Part shown: in pieces, positions 9,381 through 18,151 of the stretch | Layout: every line of letters begins with the position of its first letter | Numbering within the stretch: position 1 is the first letter of the stretch | Origin: Methylorubrum extorquens | Lineage (GTDB): Bacteria > Pseudomonadota > Alphaproteobacteria > Rhizobiales > Beijerinckiaceae | Length of the DNA: 64,000 bases | Direction of reading: 5' to 3' | Assembly (NCBI RefSeq): GCF_024169925.1 | Contig: NZ_JALJXF010000001.1 | Span: 750,001 to 814,000 of the forward strand | Program-made: the position numbers and the translations under genes | The notes under the pieces: model-generated | The model's database searches: none | What the model was told of the DNA's origin: nothing | The model's input: only the letters and a program-made list of their open reading frames with translations

Positions 9381-9725
9381 CCGTCGAATTCTCCAATATC
9401 CACCCAGGCGCGGCAGCACCCGTACGGCACCTTTGTCAAGATGCGGGCGGAAGACATAGCGGGGTTTTGCGGCGTCAACCACTATCCAACAGACGCGCCG
9501 CGGCTGTTTTCCGGCACGGAGCCGATCATTTCCAAAGTCCGTTGCCGAAATGTGAAGGGTGCGGCACCGATCGATGCATCGCGCAAGACTCGCCGATGGA
9601 TATCATCGGCGATCGCGTCTCGAATGCGATCCACCGAATCGACCAACGGCGGACGCTTCGAATAGCAACAGACAATGATGCAATAATTTCGCGCGTTGTC
9701 GGAGCGAACACCTGAAGTCACGGCC

Positions 9726-10286
9726 TCAACGTGCCGCGTCCGCCATCGGCGAGAATTGGCAGACGCGCGCGAGCAGTGCCACAAGCTCGGGCTGTCGCGA
9801 GGTTCCGGTCTTGGCGAAGATCGAGGCCAGTTGCGTGCGGAGCGTCGCGATACTCACATTGCGGCTCTGCGCAATGGTCGCCAGCGGAACGCCTCGACTG
9901 AGTTCCGCAGCCAAACGCCCCTCGGCGGCAGTGAGACCGAAAATCTTTTCCAGCGCCGGGGCACACACCTGGGTCCGAACCGTGAGGTCGATCAGGATGA
10001 GCAGGCGATGGGCCTCTCCCATCGCCGTGATATCCATCGCCTGAAACACCAGACGCTGATCGCTACGCGGGCGCTCCAGTTCGACCGTGCCGAACGGCTC
10101 GGTCAGCGCATTATGGATCATCCGGTTCGTGAACGGCTCGTTCGCCGCAGCCATGTCGTGATCGCTATCGAGAACAATTTTTCGCGCCGAAACATTGAAA
10201 TCAAACGTTTTTTCGCGACAATTGATCAACACAGCAGCCGACCCAACCTTATCGAGAACATCGAGCAGAGCATATTTATCTGGCAT
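9726..10286 (-). CDS. LuxR-type helix-turn-helix regulator beside the curli locus
   Basis: 186 residues. The N-terminal ~110 residues look like a PAS-type sensory fold; the C-terminal part has a GerE/LuxR helix-turn-helix (about 122-178: LTAAEGRLAAEL, then VSIATLRTQLASIFAKTGT). It is divergent from the curlin gene at 10969, and the long AT-rich gap between them makes it a candidate regulator of the amyloid genes. In E. coli the curli activator CsgD is also LuxR-type, but sequence similarity to CsgD beyond the HTH is not evident. Start ATG 10286 is preferred; a TTG at 10322 is an alternative. Confidence 0.8.
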   Translation of the reverse strand: MPDKYALLDVLDKVGSAAVLINCREKTFDFNVSARKIVLDSDHDMAAANEPFTNRMIHNALTEPFGTVELERPRSDQRLVFQAMDITAMGEAHRLLILIDLTVRTQVCAPALEKIFGLTAAEGRLAAELSRGVPLATIAQSRNVSIATLRTQLASIFAKTGTSRQPELVALLARVCQFSPMADAAR

Positions 10287-10968
10287 CGTAATTTTTCTTT
10301 GTTCTTTTGATTCAACGTACAAGTTTTAAATCGACTATTCTCGTCGCGCGGCCGGCTCCTGTATCTACGGCAGCGCCAGGCGCGGCGATAACGATATATA
10401 ACAGGTGATGCTTTCGCGTCACTAACGGTCTCCAGGCATTTATTGCTGTTTCTCACAGCGGCAAACTACGCATGAATCGACCTCACCTGTGCGAAGATTA
10501 TGCGAAAAAAGGATCTAGAGACCTGTTCGCCGAGTTATTTCAGAACGGCAGGATCGATTACGATAGATTGAGCGTGACCAGTTTTGAACCAAGGCGAGCA
10601 AATCCTAAGCAATTGCAGCCTAGCTTTCCGTCCGCATCGGCGGAGTTTGTTACGGAAAGTGTCTGCCGGCGGTGAAAAATCTTACCAGAATAGCCACAGA
10701 CAACGCAGAATGTAGATTGAATACTTGGAAATCGGCTGTGTGATATTACGGCCTCTACAGTTAGAAAATTAAGGTAAACAGTTCGTTTGCATCTGAAACC
10801 GCAATTTATCCTTCAAATGAATGATGCGGCTGCTCCCGACCTCTCGTATTTAACACCTCGTTAACAACTGCACGAAGCAGCCGACCCACTCGGTAGACTG
10901 GTCAACAGCCAGTTAATACCGGGCAAGCGCCTGCGGGATGACAGAATTCAACACGCAGGGGATCAGTC
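10287..10968. other. Long AT-rich intergenic region upstream of the curlin gene
   Basis: 682 bases, visibly richer in A+T than the flanking genes, between divergent regulator and curlin genes. An open frame of 67 codons at 10472-10675 (rightward) has no recognisable product and an ordinary start without a good ribosome-binding site. The region most likely holds the promoters and operators of both genes, as long csgD-csgB intergenic regions do in enterobacteria; that parallel is inference. Confidence 0.45.
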
Positions 10969-12105
10969 ATGAAGCACTTCACCATCGCCGCCATCAGCAC
11001 GCTTGCCCTCCTCGCCGGAGCACCTGTTCTCGCCGCCAGCTTGAACGATGCGACGACTTTGCAGGACGGAACCAGCAACAAGCTCGATCTGACGCAGACC
11101 GGCACCAGCGGCACCGCCTCGATTGAGCAGCTGGGCAACAACAACGGCAACACCGCTTCGGGCGCCACGAGCACGCAGTCTGGCCGGAACAACGGTGTCG
11201 AGATTCTGCAGTCCGGCAACAGGAACTCGTTCGTCACCAATCAGGACGGCGGCAACGGCAACGTCATCGACCTGACGCAGCGCAGCCGTAACAACTACGC
11301 GAACATCCAGCAGAATGGTGGCCGGAACGCCACCACGACCGTCGAGCAGAGCGCCGGCCGCGGCGGCTCCGCTGCACACAACGCCTTCACGGAACAGACC
11401 GACGTTCGCAACTCGCAGATCGAGCTGGGGCAGACCGGCTCCAGCCAGTTCGCCTACGCTTCGCAGACCGACGATACGCGTGGTGACTCGAACATCTTCA
11501 TCGATCAGTCGGTCTCAGGCAACGTGGCTCTCGCTGGCCAGTCGAACGTGGTCGGCTCTACGCTGAATATCGGTCAAATCGGCTTCGGTAACGTGGCAAT
11601 CGCCGGTCAGGTTGGTTCCAGGGACACGACCGGTACCGTCAATCAGTGGGGCATCGGTCAGGTCGCGGTCGTCGCCCAGAGCGGAAACGTGGACTCAACG
11701 GCGCAAATCTCGCAGATCGGATTCTCGAACTTCGCCAATGCTCAGCAGACGAATTCGACGGGAAGCGATATCTTCGCGAACCAGTCCGGCGACAACAACG
11801 TCCTTTTCGTGAACCAGAACAATTCGGATGCTGCACAGATCATGTCTGTGCAGTCCGGGTCTGGCAACGGCGCCATCATCACGCAGGCGAATTCGAACAA
11901 TTCCGGTATCGACCTCCTTCAGGCCGGAAACCTGAACGTTGCGACTCTCGAGCAGTTCAATTCCGCTGCTAGCACGATCACCGGCGTCCAGATCGGAAAT
12001 TCCAACACCCTGACCGCCTCTCAGCTCAACAGCGCAAACAGCACCATCCTGAGCGCGCAGCTCGGGAACGGAAACATCGCGACCGTTACGCAGGGCCGCC
12101 GCTAA
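10969..12105 (+). CDS. Large curlin-repeat amyloid subunit (CsgA-like)
   Basis: 378 residues: a signal peptide (about 1-23, ending VLAAS) then Asn/Gln/Gly/Ser-rich curlin-type repeats. From residue 174 to the C-terminus the spacing is strict: nine consecutive 23-residue units starting at 174, 197, 220, 243, 266, 289, 312, 335 and 358, most with the pattern Q-x-G-x-x-N followed by a Q about nine residues later. Each unit should form one strand-loop-strand turn of a beta-solenoid amyloid. Typical CsgA has five repeats in about 150 residues, so this is an enlarged subunit. The export partners CsgG, CsgF and CsgH follow downstream. A strong hairpin follows the stop. Confidence 0.85.
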   Translation: MKHFTIAAISTLALLAGAPVLAASLNDATTLQDGTSNKLDLTQTGTSGTASIEQLGNNNGNTASGATSTQSGRNNGVEILQSGNRNSFVTNQDGGNGNVIDLTQRSRNNYANIQQNGGRNATTTVEQSAGRGGSAAHNAFTEQTDVRNSQIELGQTGSSQFAYASQTDDTRGDSNIFIDQSVSGNVALAGQSNVVGSTLNIGQIGFGNVAIAGQVGSRDTTGTVNQWGIGQVAVVAQSGNVDSTAQISQIGFSNFANAQQTNSTGSDIFANQSGDNNVLFVNQNNSDAAQIMSVQSGSGNGAIITQANSNNSGIDLLQAGNLNVATLEQFNSAASTITGVQIGNSNTLTASQLNSANSTILSAQLGNGNIATVTQGRR

Positions 12106-12127
12106 TCGACGGCGAGCCATCATGAGA

Positions 12128-12157
12128 CGTGGCCACCCTTAGAACGGGGTGGCCACG
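12128..12157 (+). terminator. Hairpin after the large curlin gene
   Basis: An 11-bp perfect inverted repeat, CGTGGCCACCC at 12128-12138 and GGGTGGCCACG at 12147-12157 with an 8-base loop, 22 bases after the stop. It is followed only by CCTTT, so it is a strong stem with a poor T-tract: either a weak terminator or an mRNA-stabilising structure that lowers expression of the downstream assembly genes relative to the subunit. Confidence 0.6.
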
Positions 12158-12390
12158 CCTTTGGCGAGCGCATCATAGCCATCGACCTGTCCTTATCAGG
12201 CCGGTGGCCGCTCTCTTTCGGACTTCGCTTCAGCCTTGACGACCGGAAAGCCTTCTACGCCGACAAGACCCATTACGGATCAGCGATCATATCCCTCGGC
12301 AGGGCCGCCGTATCCAACACTCGTGAGCGTGCGATCCGTTAGAAATGGCACTTGAGCGTACGCCTTTTGTACCGAGGCGCGGAGTTGACC

Positions 12391-12720
12391 ATGGACCGCA
12401 ACGTCTCGCCCCCGCCCATCGTCTGTGTGCTGTCCGAGCACCGCCAAGGTTCGCAAGTGCAGGTCGAGGCAGACGTCCATTCGAACCGGCGGCAATCCGG
12501 CCACTACCGTCTTTCGGTGGTGAAGCAGGGGCCATCCGGCAGCGCGCAAATCAGCCAGCAGTCGGAATTCCTCCTCGTGCCGGGCTCGCCTGTACGGGTT
12601 CAGGGATTGAGCTTCTCCCTGGAACCATACGGGCGCTATCGCGCCAGTCTCACTCTTCGTACCGGCGACGCCGAGTATGCCTGTGAGCGGGAGGGGCCGG
12701 ATGGATCTGATCTGATGTAA
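12391..12720 (+). CDS. csgH: CsgH-like curli assembly chaperone
   Basis: 109 residues resembling CsgH, an alphaproteobacterial periplasmic inhibitor of premature curli fibre formation. Supporting features are an early cysteine (VCVL, residue 11) and a late one (YACE), the SGHYRLSVVKQG stretch, then Gly/Ser-Gln rich QISQQSEF and a final YRASLTLRTG strand, all consistent with a small beta-sandwich. ATG 12391 has GGAG six bases upstream; no signal peptide follows it. An upstream TTG at 12352 would add 13 residues but also gives no signal peptide, so how it reaches the periplasm is unclear. Confidence 0.72.
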   Translation: MDRNVSPPPIVCVLSEHRQGSQVQVEADVHSNRRQSGHYRLSVVKQGPSGSAQISQQSEFLLVPGSPVRVQGLSFSLEPYGRYRASLTLRTGDAEYACEREGPDGSDLM

Positions 12721-13047
12721 CGGCACTTTGGGGCTGCGCGGGTGATCGCGTTCTCATCACCTGAGCCGGGGGTTCGGCGGAGCTGCGACGGGATCGGCGA
12801 CCGGCTCGGCTCTGTGGCGCGCGGGACACGGCGAACCGACGGAAAGCCCAAGGCCAGGGCACGGGTCTGGTTCCGCGTTGACTTCAATCTATGCGTACCA
12901 CAATACAATGCAAACGAAGCGACGGTACCGCTTCCCCGAAATGCGTTCTTAATCCATCTCATTATCGCAAAATTAAAACTCAGTGTGCTCTCTCGACTGT
13001 GTAGAAGCACCAATGGATCGTAAGACGGCAACGGACGGCATGACAAG
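12721..13047. other. Intergenic region between csgH and the second curlin gene
   Basis: 327 bases with no supported gene. The second half (about 12895-13020) is clearly AT-richer than its surroundings and probably contains a promoter for the 13048 gene and those after it. No consensus promoter or terminator could be fixed by eye. Confidence 0.4.
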
Positions 13048-13698
13048 ATGAATAGCTCAGTCCAGAGAACCACGCACCGCTCGACGGTCGTTTGTCTTAC
13101 GGCTCTGGGCGTTCTGGTGTCCTTCTCCACGGTCTCAACGGCTCAGCAATCGAGCGCTGCTTCAGGGTCTGTCGGCCGGCCAATCCCAACCGAGGTGGCC
13201 GTCGAGTACGCGACGATCGGTTCGACCACCCTTCCAATCCGGATCCTGGGTCTGAACGGTGGCGGATCCGGAGCCACCAGCCAGACGGCGTCCAATCAGC
13301 AGGTCGGCAACGCCAACCGCACCGACATCCGTCAGAGCGGCGGCGGTAACGCGGCAGCGGTTCAGATCTTCGGCGACGGCAACACCGCAGCGATCACGCA
13401 GCAGGGGTTAAACAACACCGGACAGGGTGCCCTGACCGGTTCGAGCATCCGCTTCGACCTCCAGCAGAACGGGCTCGGCAACAGTGCCAATTTGAGCGTC
13501 AACGCGCCCATGGGCGCGAACCTCACTGCAGGCGCGAACGTCCAGGTCCGTCAGGACGGCAGCGGCAACAGCCTGACGGGGTCTGTCCCGGGCGCTGCCG
13601 AGGTCGTCGTCAATCAAATCGGCAACAGCCTTTCAGCCGATGTGAGCCAAGTCGGTGCCGCCAAGAGCATCAACGTCTTGCAAGTCCGCACCCGCTGA
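13048..13698 (+). CDS. Second curlin-repeat protein
   Basis: 216 residues with a signal peptide (about 1-33, ending STAQ) and a non-repeat segment to about residue 75. Curlin-like units follow, such as QQVGNANRTDIRQSGGGN and QIFGDGNTAAITQQGLNN, then longer, less regular ones (LQQNGLGNSANLSV, VRQDGSGNSL, VNQIGNSLSADVSQVG). The non-repeat N-terminal part and irregular repeats are compatible with a minor or nucleating subunit of CsgB type, but the assignment between A and B roles cannot be made from sequence alone. It lies 38 bases upstream of csgF. Confidence 0.78.
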   Translation: MNSSVQRTTHRSTVVCLTALGVLVSFSTVSTAQQSSAASGSVGRPIPTEVAVEYATIGSTTLPIRILGLNGGGSGATSQTASNQQVGNANRTDIRQSGGGNAAAVQIFGDGNTAAITQQGLNNTGQGALTGSSIRFDLQQNGLGNSANLSVNAPMGANLTAGANVQVRQDGSGNSLTGSVPGAAEVVVNQIGNSLSADVSQVGAAKSINVLQVRTR

Positions 13699-13736
13699 GG
13701 CGGGGACGCAGGCAGCTTGAGAAAGTGAGACCCACC

Positions 13737-14180
13737 GTGAAGACGTCTTTCCTGGCGGCAAGTGCTCTGCTGGCGCTCTCGGCTGGTCCGGTTCTGGCGG
13801 GCAATCTCATCTACCAGCCGATCAACCCGGCCTTTGGTGGGAGCCCGCTCAACGGAGGCTGGCTGCAGAGCGAAGCCAATGCTCAGAACATTCCGCAAGC
13901 CCGTGATCAGCGCCTGAATCAGATCTTCACCAGCCAGACCGGCCGTGCCGGTCAAACGCTGACACAAGGGCAGATTTTTGCCCAGCAATTGCAGTCACAG
14001 CTCTTCAGCTCGCTGGCCAATCAGATCACGCGGGCGATCTTTGGCGAAAATGCCCAGCAGAGCGGAACGTTCGAATTCCAGGGCACGACCATCAATTTTG
14101 CACGACAGGGTGCGAACGTCCGAGTCGACATATTCGATGGCACGACGACCAGTACGGTCGTCGTCCCTGCCGGCCCTTGA
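13737..14180 (+). CDS. csgF: CsgF-like curli assembly protein
   Basis: 147 residues. A signal peptide (FLAASALLALSAGPVLAG) precedes GNLIYQPINPAFGG, the N-terminal CsgF signature that inserts into the CsgG pore; PLNGGWLQSEANAQN extends this hallmark. The rest is Gln/Ala-rich helix followed by C-terminal strands. CsgF docks the nucleator to the outer-membrane CsgG channel. GTG 13737 is preferred because AAAGTGAG lies seven bases upstream; GTG 13725 would add four residues. Same strand and close to the curlin gene before and csgG after. Confidence 0.88.
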   Translation: MKTSFLAASALLALSAGPVLAGNLIYQPINPAFGGSPLNGGWLQSEANAQNIPQARDQRLNQIFTSQTGRAGQTLTQGQIFAQQLQSQLFSSLANQITRAIFGENAQQSGTFEFQGTTINFARQGANVRVDIFDGTTTSTVVVPAGP

Positions 14181-14315
14181 ACATCGCTGAGACCAATCTC
14201 GCCGAGTCCGCACGAGCGTCAGGATCGAATCGGACGCAAGAGTTTCGGTGTTTGCGCCACGATAATCCGAAGGTTGCGACAAGCAGCCCGGTCATGATTG
14301 GGATTCTAGATCCTT

Positions 14316-15239
14316 ATGTGGGCTGAAAAACTCTCGATCCGACGCCTTGTCGTCGGTGGCCTCGTCGGCGCCGCGCTTGGCTTGGGCGGATGCGTCCCCG
14401 TCGGCGGCCGCGAGCCGCTCAACGAGGCGCCGACCGTCACCGAGACGTCGCCGACCGGGCTCGACCTCGCTCTGCTGCCGCCGCCGTTGAAAGCGGTCGA
14501 TCTGGCGGTCTACAGCTTCCCGGACCTGACCGGGCAGAACAAGCCGAGCGACAACTTCGCGGAGTTCTCCCGCGCCGTCACACAGGGTGGCGCGGCCTTC
14601 CTCGTAGATGCCCTGCGCCGCACCGGCGGTGGCCGCTGGTTCCGGGTCGTGGAGCGCGGGAGCCTCGCTAACATCCTTCAGGAACGGCAGCTCATCCGCG
14701 CCACCCGCCAGGAGTTCGACCAGGACAACGCCAAGCCCCTCCCGCCGATCCGCTTCGCCGGTCTGCTGGTCGAGGGTGGCATCCTCGCCTACGACGCGAA
14801 CTTCGTCACGGGTGGGATCGGCGCCCGCTACCTCGGTATCGGCGGCGATATCCGCTATCGGCGCGACGTCGTCACGGTCGGCATGCGCATCGTATCCGTC
14901 CAAACCGGCGAGGTGCTCACCAGCGTCACAACGACGAAGACGATCTACTCGATCGGGCTCGCGACCAACACGTTCCGCTACGTCGCCGTCAACAAGCTCT
15001 TCGAGTTCGATGCCGGTGTGACGCGCAACGAGCCGACCCAATTCGCCGTCCGCGAGTCCATTGAGCTGGCTGTCTATTCGACGCTGATGGAGGGCGTGCG
15101 AAAGGGGCTCTGGAAGTTCCGCGATCAGGACGTCGGTCAGCGCCTGCTCCAGCAATACATCGAGCGCGACAAGCCCCTTCCTGCCGTGAGCGCGAGCGTC
15201 GAGGTCGTTCCGGAAGCCGTCGTGGTGGCGAAGAACTGA
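14316..15239 (+). CDS. csgG: Curli secretion channel CsgG family lipoprotein
   Basis: 307 residues. A lipoprotein signal with lipobox LGGC places the acylated Cys at residue 26. The CsgG domain is clear: VAVYSFPDLTGQNKP, then DALRRTGGGRWFRVVERGSLANILQERQ and the later GIGARYLGIGGDIRYRRD and a transmembrane-hairpin region. CsgG forms the nonameric outer-membrane pore for curlin export. The ATG at 14316 has no clear ribosome-binding site, 135 bases after csgF. The stop lies four bases before the transglycosylase gene. A csgE gene, usual in enterobacteria, is not present in this window. Confidence 0.92.
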   Translation: MWAEKLSIRRLVVGGLVGAALGLGGCVPVGGREPLNEAPTVTETSPTGLDLALLPPPLKAVDLAVYSFPDLTGQNKPSDNFAEFSRAVTQGGAAFLVDALRRTGGGRWFRVVERGSLANILQERQLIRATRQEFDQDNAKPLPPIRFAGLLVEGGILAYDANFVTGGIGARYLGIGGDIRYRRDVVTVGMRIVSVQTGEVLTSVTTTKTIYSIGLATNTFRYVAVNKLFEFDAGVTRNEPTQFAVRESIELAVYSTLMEGVRKGLWKFRDQDVGQRLLQQYIERDKPLPAVSASVEVVPEAVVVAKN

Positions 15240-15243
15240 GACG

Positions 15244-16119
15244 ATGTGCAGCCAGCACCGGTGGGTGGCGCCGGCCCTCCTCACGGCCATCCTGATTGCG
15301 TCGCAGGCGCAGGCCGATGTGCGTGGCCGCCTTCCGGTGCTGGATTTGACGGCGACGGTGCAGGTTGCGGCCGTGATCGACCCTCCGGCCACAGCGACCG
15401 TCGCGATCGTCCAGAGCGTCACGCCGGAGGTGCCGGTTTCGGCGATCTCGACGCTCATTGCCCAAGCCGCATTGAGCTCCGGCGTTCCGTCCGACTTCCT
15501 CCTGCGGCTGCTGAAACGGGAGAGCGGATTGAACCCAATGGCCGTGAGCCCGAAAGGCGCGCTCGGCATCGCGCAATTCATGCCGGCAACCGCAGCCGAG
15601 CGCGGTCTTGGCGATCCCTTCGATCCCGCTCAGGCGATTCCGAAGGCCGCCGAACTGCTGCGAGATCTCCGGTCGCGATACGGGAACTGGGCCTTGGCGG
15701 CAGCGGCCTACAATGCCGGCCCCGGACGGGTCGACGCGTGGCTGAGCGGCCGCCTGGACCTCCCGAAGGAGACGGTGGACTACGTTGCCAACATCACCGG
15801 CGTGAACACGCCGGGTTGGACCGAAGCCTATCGTCCGTCCGGCACCGGCTGGCCGCTTCAGATCGCTTCTTTCACGGCACCGCCTTATCCGTTCGGCTCA
15901 GCGGTCGGGTTCGCTGCGGTCCGGATATCGAGTCGCCCGGAGCCATCGGTTGAGGGAAAGAAAGCTGCGGGCCCCGCGGGCAGCTCGAACGCACCACTCT
16001 CGTCGGCCCAGCTCCGCGCCGCCGCCGGTGGTGTTCTGCGATCGTCGGGTGGAGCAAGCGGCCCCTGTGCCGCCCTGCTCAGCCCCGGCGCGCAATGTTT
16101 GAATTTTAGCCGGTACTGA
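15244..16119 (+). CDS. SLT-type lytic transglycosylase in the curli operon
   Basis: 291 residues: signal peptide (about 1-25), a spacer, then an SLT (goose-lysozyme-like) domain (about 75-190). The catalytic Glu is in LLKRESGLNPMAVSPKGA, followed by GIAQFMPATAAERG and AAAYNAGPGRVDAW, all family hallmarks. Such enzymes cleave peptidoglycan glycan strands in the periplasm. The C-terminal ~100 residues are low complexity with two cysteines and no known domain. It is four bases downstream of csgG, so it is almost certainly cotranscribed; a likely role is opening the wall for the secretion complex, which is inference. Confidence 0.88.
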   Translation: MCSQHRWVAPALLTAILIASQAQADVRGRLPVLDLTATVQVAAVIDPPATATVAIVQSVTPEVPVSAISTLIAQAALSSGVPSDFLLRLLKRESGLNPMAVSPKGALGIAQFMPATAAERGLGDPFDPAQAIPKAAELLRDLRSRYGNWALAAAAYNAGPGRVDAWLSGRLDLPKETVDYVANITGVNTPGWTEAYRPSGTGWPLQIASFTAPPYPFGSAVGFAAVRISSRPEPSVEGKKAAGPAGSSNAPLSSAQLRAAAGGVLRSSGGASGPCAALLSPGAQCLNFSRY

Positions 16120-16201
16120 TCGACCGTCGAAGCCCGGCCGTGGGGAGCCGCCCGGTAGGGCAAAAGCCGCGAGCGATCCGCTTGAGGCGAGGCGTCCGGC
16201 C

Positions 16202-16561
16202 TTAGCGGCCCTGTCTGAGAATGATCTGGTTGAACGATCCGGACTGCGCGATGACCGCCGTGTTCGCGTAACCGGTCTGCGTCGCGCGGATGAGGTTGCC
16301 CGTACCGGTCTGCATCGCATCGATGCGATTGTACTGGCCATCCTGCACGCCATAGAAGGCGTTGCCCTGCACACCGCTTACGGTCGAAGCCTCGAGGCTG
16401 GCCGACACCCGATTCATCGTGTTGCGCAAGGCACCGTTCTCGATGTCCTGCATCGTGGTATCGGATCGCGCCACGAAAGCCGATAGGTCCTGCGCTTGCG
16501 CTGCTTCCGTGATCTGCATGACGGCAGCGCAAAGGGCGACGGTCGCAACGATTTTGCGCAT
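16202..16561 (-). CDS. Small curlin-repeat protein on the opposite strand
   Basis: 119 residues with a signal peptide (about 1-23, ending AQAQ), a helical-looking segment to about residue 62, and then two to three curlin-like units at the C-terminus (VQDGQYNRIDAMQTGTGN, IRATQTGYANTAVIAQSGSF, FNQIILRQ). The size and C-terminal placement of the repeats resemble a nucleator or capping subunit. It is transcribed toward the end of the transglycosylase gene, so it has its own promoter in the gap upstream (16562-17081) and may be expressed independently of the rightward operon. Confidence 0.75.
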   Translation of the reverse strand: MRKIVATVALCAAVMQITEAAQAQDLSAFVARSDTTMQDIENGALRNTMNRVSASLEASTVSGVQGNAFYGVQDGQYNRIDAMQTGTGNLIRATQTGYANTAVIAQSGSFNQIILRQGR

Positions 16562-17081
16562 TGAAAACGATCCTCACGTTCGTTCGAGGATCCTTTGCGC
16601 GCGTTAAGAAATGCTGAATCCACCGGACCCGCCCACGATCAGCGATCGCCGCAAGGCCATGCGTCAAATCCGTTCCTGCCGCCGTCCGGTCGCCGGATAT
16701 CAGGCACATGGACCCATGTACGACGCGGTCCGACTCGATTTCCAGCGAGAGGCCGCCGCGATCCGCATGGCGCACCGCTCCACGACTGGTGCTCGATTCG
16801 CGAACGAAGAGAGAATGCAAATCTGCGTCACGCTTCCAGGCCTGAGCCGATGCGCGTCGGTAACCTTTCAGTAAACAAACATCGTTAACAGAATTCCGAA
16901 CGTCCGACTGAATGTGTTGAGAGCGTTTGTCATCGCCTCGCGTCATGTCCAGCGGTGCGCTTCTCACGCGAGCCCCCCGAACCGGCGGCGAAGTCTGAAC
17001 GAAACCGATCGTCGTCGGGCAGGCGCTACTCGTGGATTACCGTCCGAGGTCTGCCGACCTCATCATTGGAAGGCCTATGCC
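16562..17081. other. Divergent intergenic region, small curlin / coiled-coil protein
   Basis: 520 bases carrying the promoters of the leftward small curlin gene and the rightward gene at 17082. Open frames of 80-100 codons here have arginine-rich, compositionally noisy products and are not supported. An AT-richer patch at about 16860-16925 is the likeliest promoter of the rightward gene. Confidence 0.4.
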
Positions 17082-17912
17082 ATGTCGGAGACGATCGAGC
17101 CGGGCAAAGGTGCAACCGGCAAGCCGATGGCGCAGCCTTCGCCCGTCGAGATGCTGAAGCAAGCGGTTACCGGTGGCGCGAAGGTCGGTGCAGACGCCAC
17201 GGCGCCCGCATCCGCCCCGACGCGCAAGTCGTTCCTCGGAGCCAACGGTCGGTTGGCCGCCGCGAGCGTGGCCGCCTTGGTTGGCGGCCTGTGCCTCGTG
17301 GTGGCAGGCCCTCGCGAGCGATCCGGCGCGGAACTCGCGCAGGTCCAGGCCGAGCTATCGGCCGGGCGCTCGGACGCGGCTCGTTTCGCTCAGGAGATCG
17401 ACCGGCTCGCTCGCACGGTGACGGCTTTGCGCGAGGCGAGCGAAGCTGCTCGCAGTGAGACCAAGGCGCTCGGCCATACCCTCACGGAACGGCTTGGCCG
17501 CACCGAGCAAGCGCTCGACAAGCGATTGGCGAGCCTGTCCGAGACGGTGGCCCGCGTCGATCGTGACCAAGCTGAGCGTATGACGGGCGCATTGGCGCAG
17601 TGGGAGAAGAAGCTGCAACCGGTCGCGGCCGCCGCGCCCGCCAAATCTGAGGCTAAGCCCGAGGCGCGTACGCCGGAGCCGACTCAGACCGGGAGTCTTC
17701 CGGACAAGCCGAAGATCAACACCCTCGAAGGCTGGGCGCTGCGCGATGTCTATGATGGCGTCGCGATCCTGGAAGACCGTCGCCGTCAACTCGTCGAAGT
17801 AGGACGGGGTGATGCCGTACCCGGTATCGGCCGGGTCGAGGCGATTGAACGCCGGGGTCGTCAGTGGGTCGTGGTAACACGCCAGGGCATCATCACGCCC
17901 CAAGCGTGGTAG
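17082..17912 (+). CDS. Membrane-anchored coiled-coil protein of unknown function
   Basis: 276 residues. A polar N-terminus (1-58) is followed by one transmembrane segment (about 60-77, AASVAALVGGLCLVVAG), a periplasmic coiled coil (about 80-175), an Ala/Pro/Glu linker and a C-terminal small beta domain (about 210-276: GWALRDVYDGVAILEDRR ... WVVVTRQGIIT). The architecture resembles inner-membrane accessory proteins of secretion systems, but no family is recognised. GGAAGG nine bases upstream supports ATG 17082. Its place next to the curli genes hints at a cell-envelope role only. Confidence 0.7.
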   Translation: MSETIEPGKGATGKPMAQPSPVEMLKQAVTGGAKVGADATAPASAPTRKSFLGANGRLAAASVAALVGGLCLVVAGPRERSGAELAQVQAELSAGRSDAARFAQEIDRLARTVTALREASEAARSETKALGHTLTERLGRTEQALDKRLASLSETVARVDRDQAERMTGALAQWEKKLQPVAAAAPAKSEAKPEARTPEPTQTGSLPDKPKINTLEGWALRDVYDGVAILEDRRRQLVEVGRGDAVPGIGRVEAIERRGRQWVVVTRQGIITPQAW

Positions 17913-17938
17913 ATACGATCATTAGTACGAATCGGCGA

Positions 17939-18151
17939 TCAGGTGACCGGCAGAATGTCGGCGGGGGTGAGTGCCGCGAGCGTCGTGCCCGGTACGGCTG
18001 GCGCCAACTCGGCCAACATGGTCGCCTGCTCGATGCGCATCCGCCCACGCTCGCGTGCCTCTTCCCGAGCCTTCGGCGTCGGGCGAAGGATCATAGCGAG
18101 CGCCTCGGTTTCACCGCGCTCGCTCAGATACTTCCCATCGAAGATTGGCAT
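17939..18151 (-). CDS. Small hypothetical protein
   Basis: 70 residues, charged N-terminal half and hydrophobic C-terminal half, no signal peptide. ATG 18151 is preceded by GGGAGCGGGAC, a plausible ribosome-binding site. Composition is protein-like (MPIFDGKYLSERGETEAL...), and it is convergent with the coiled-coil gene. No family recognised; moderate support only. Confidence 0.5.
   Translation of the reverse strand: MPIFDGKYLSERGETEALAMILRPTPKAREEARERGRMRIEQATMLAELAPAVPGTTLAALTPADILPVT

Noticed and set aside
10472..10675. 67-codon frame in the curli promoter region
   Set aside because: No ribosome-binding site, no family, and it lies in an AT-rich regulatory gap; mentioned only within that gap.
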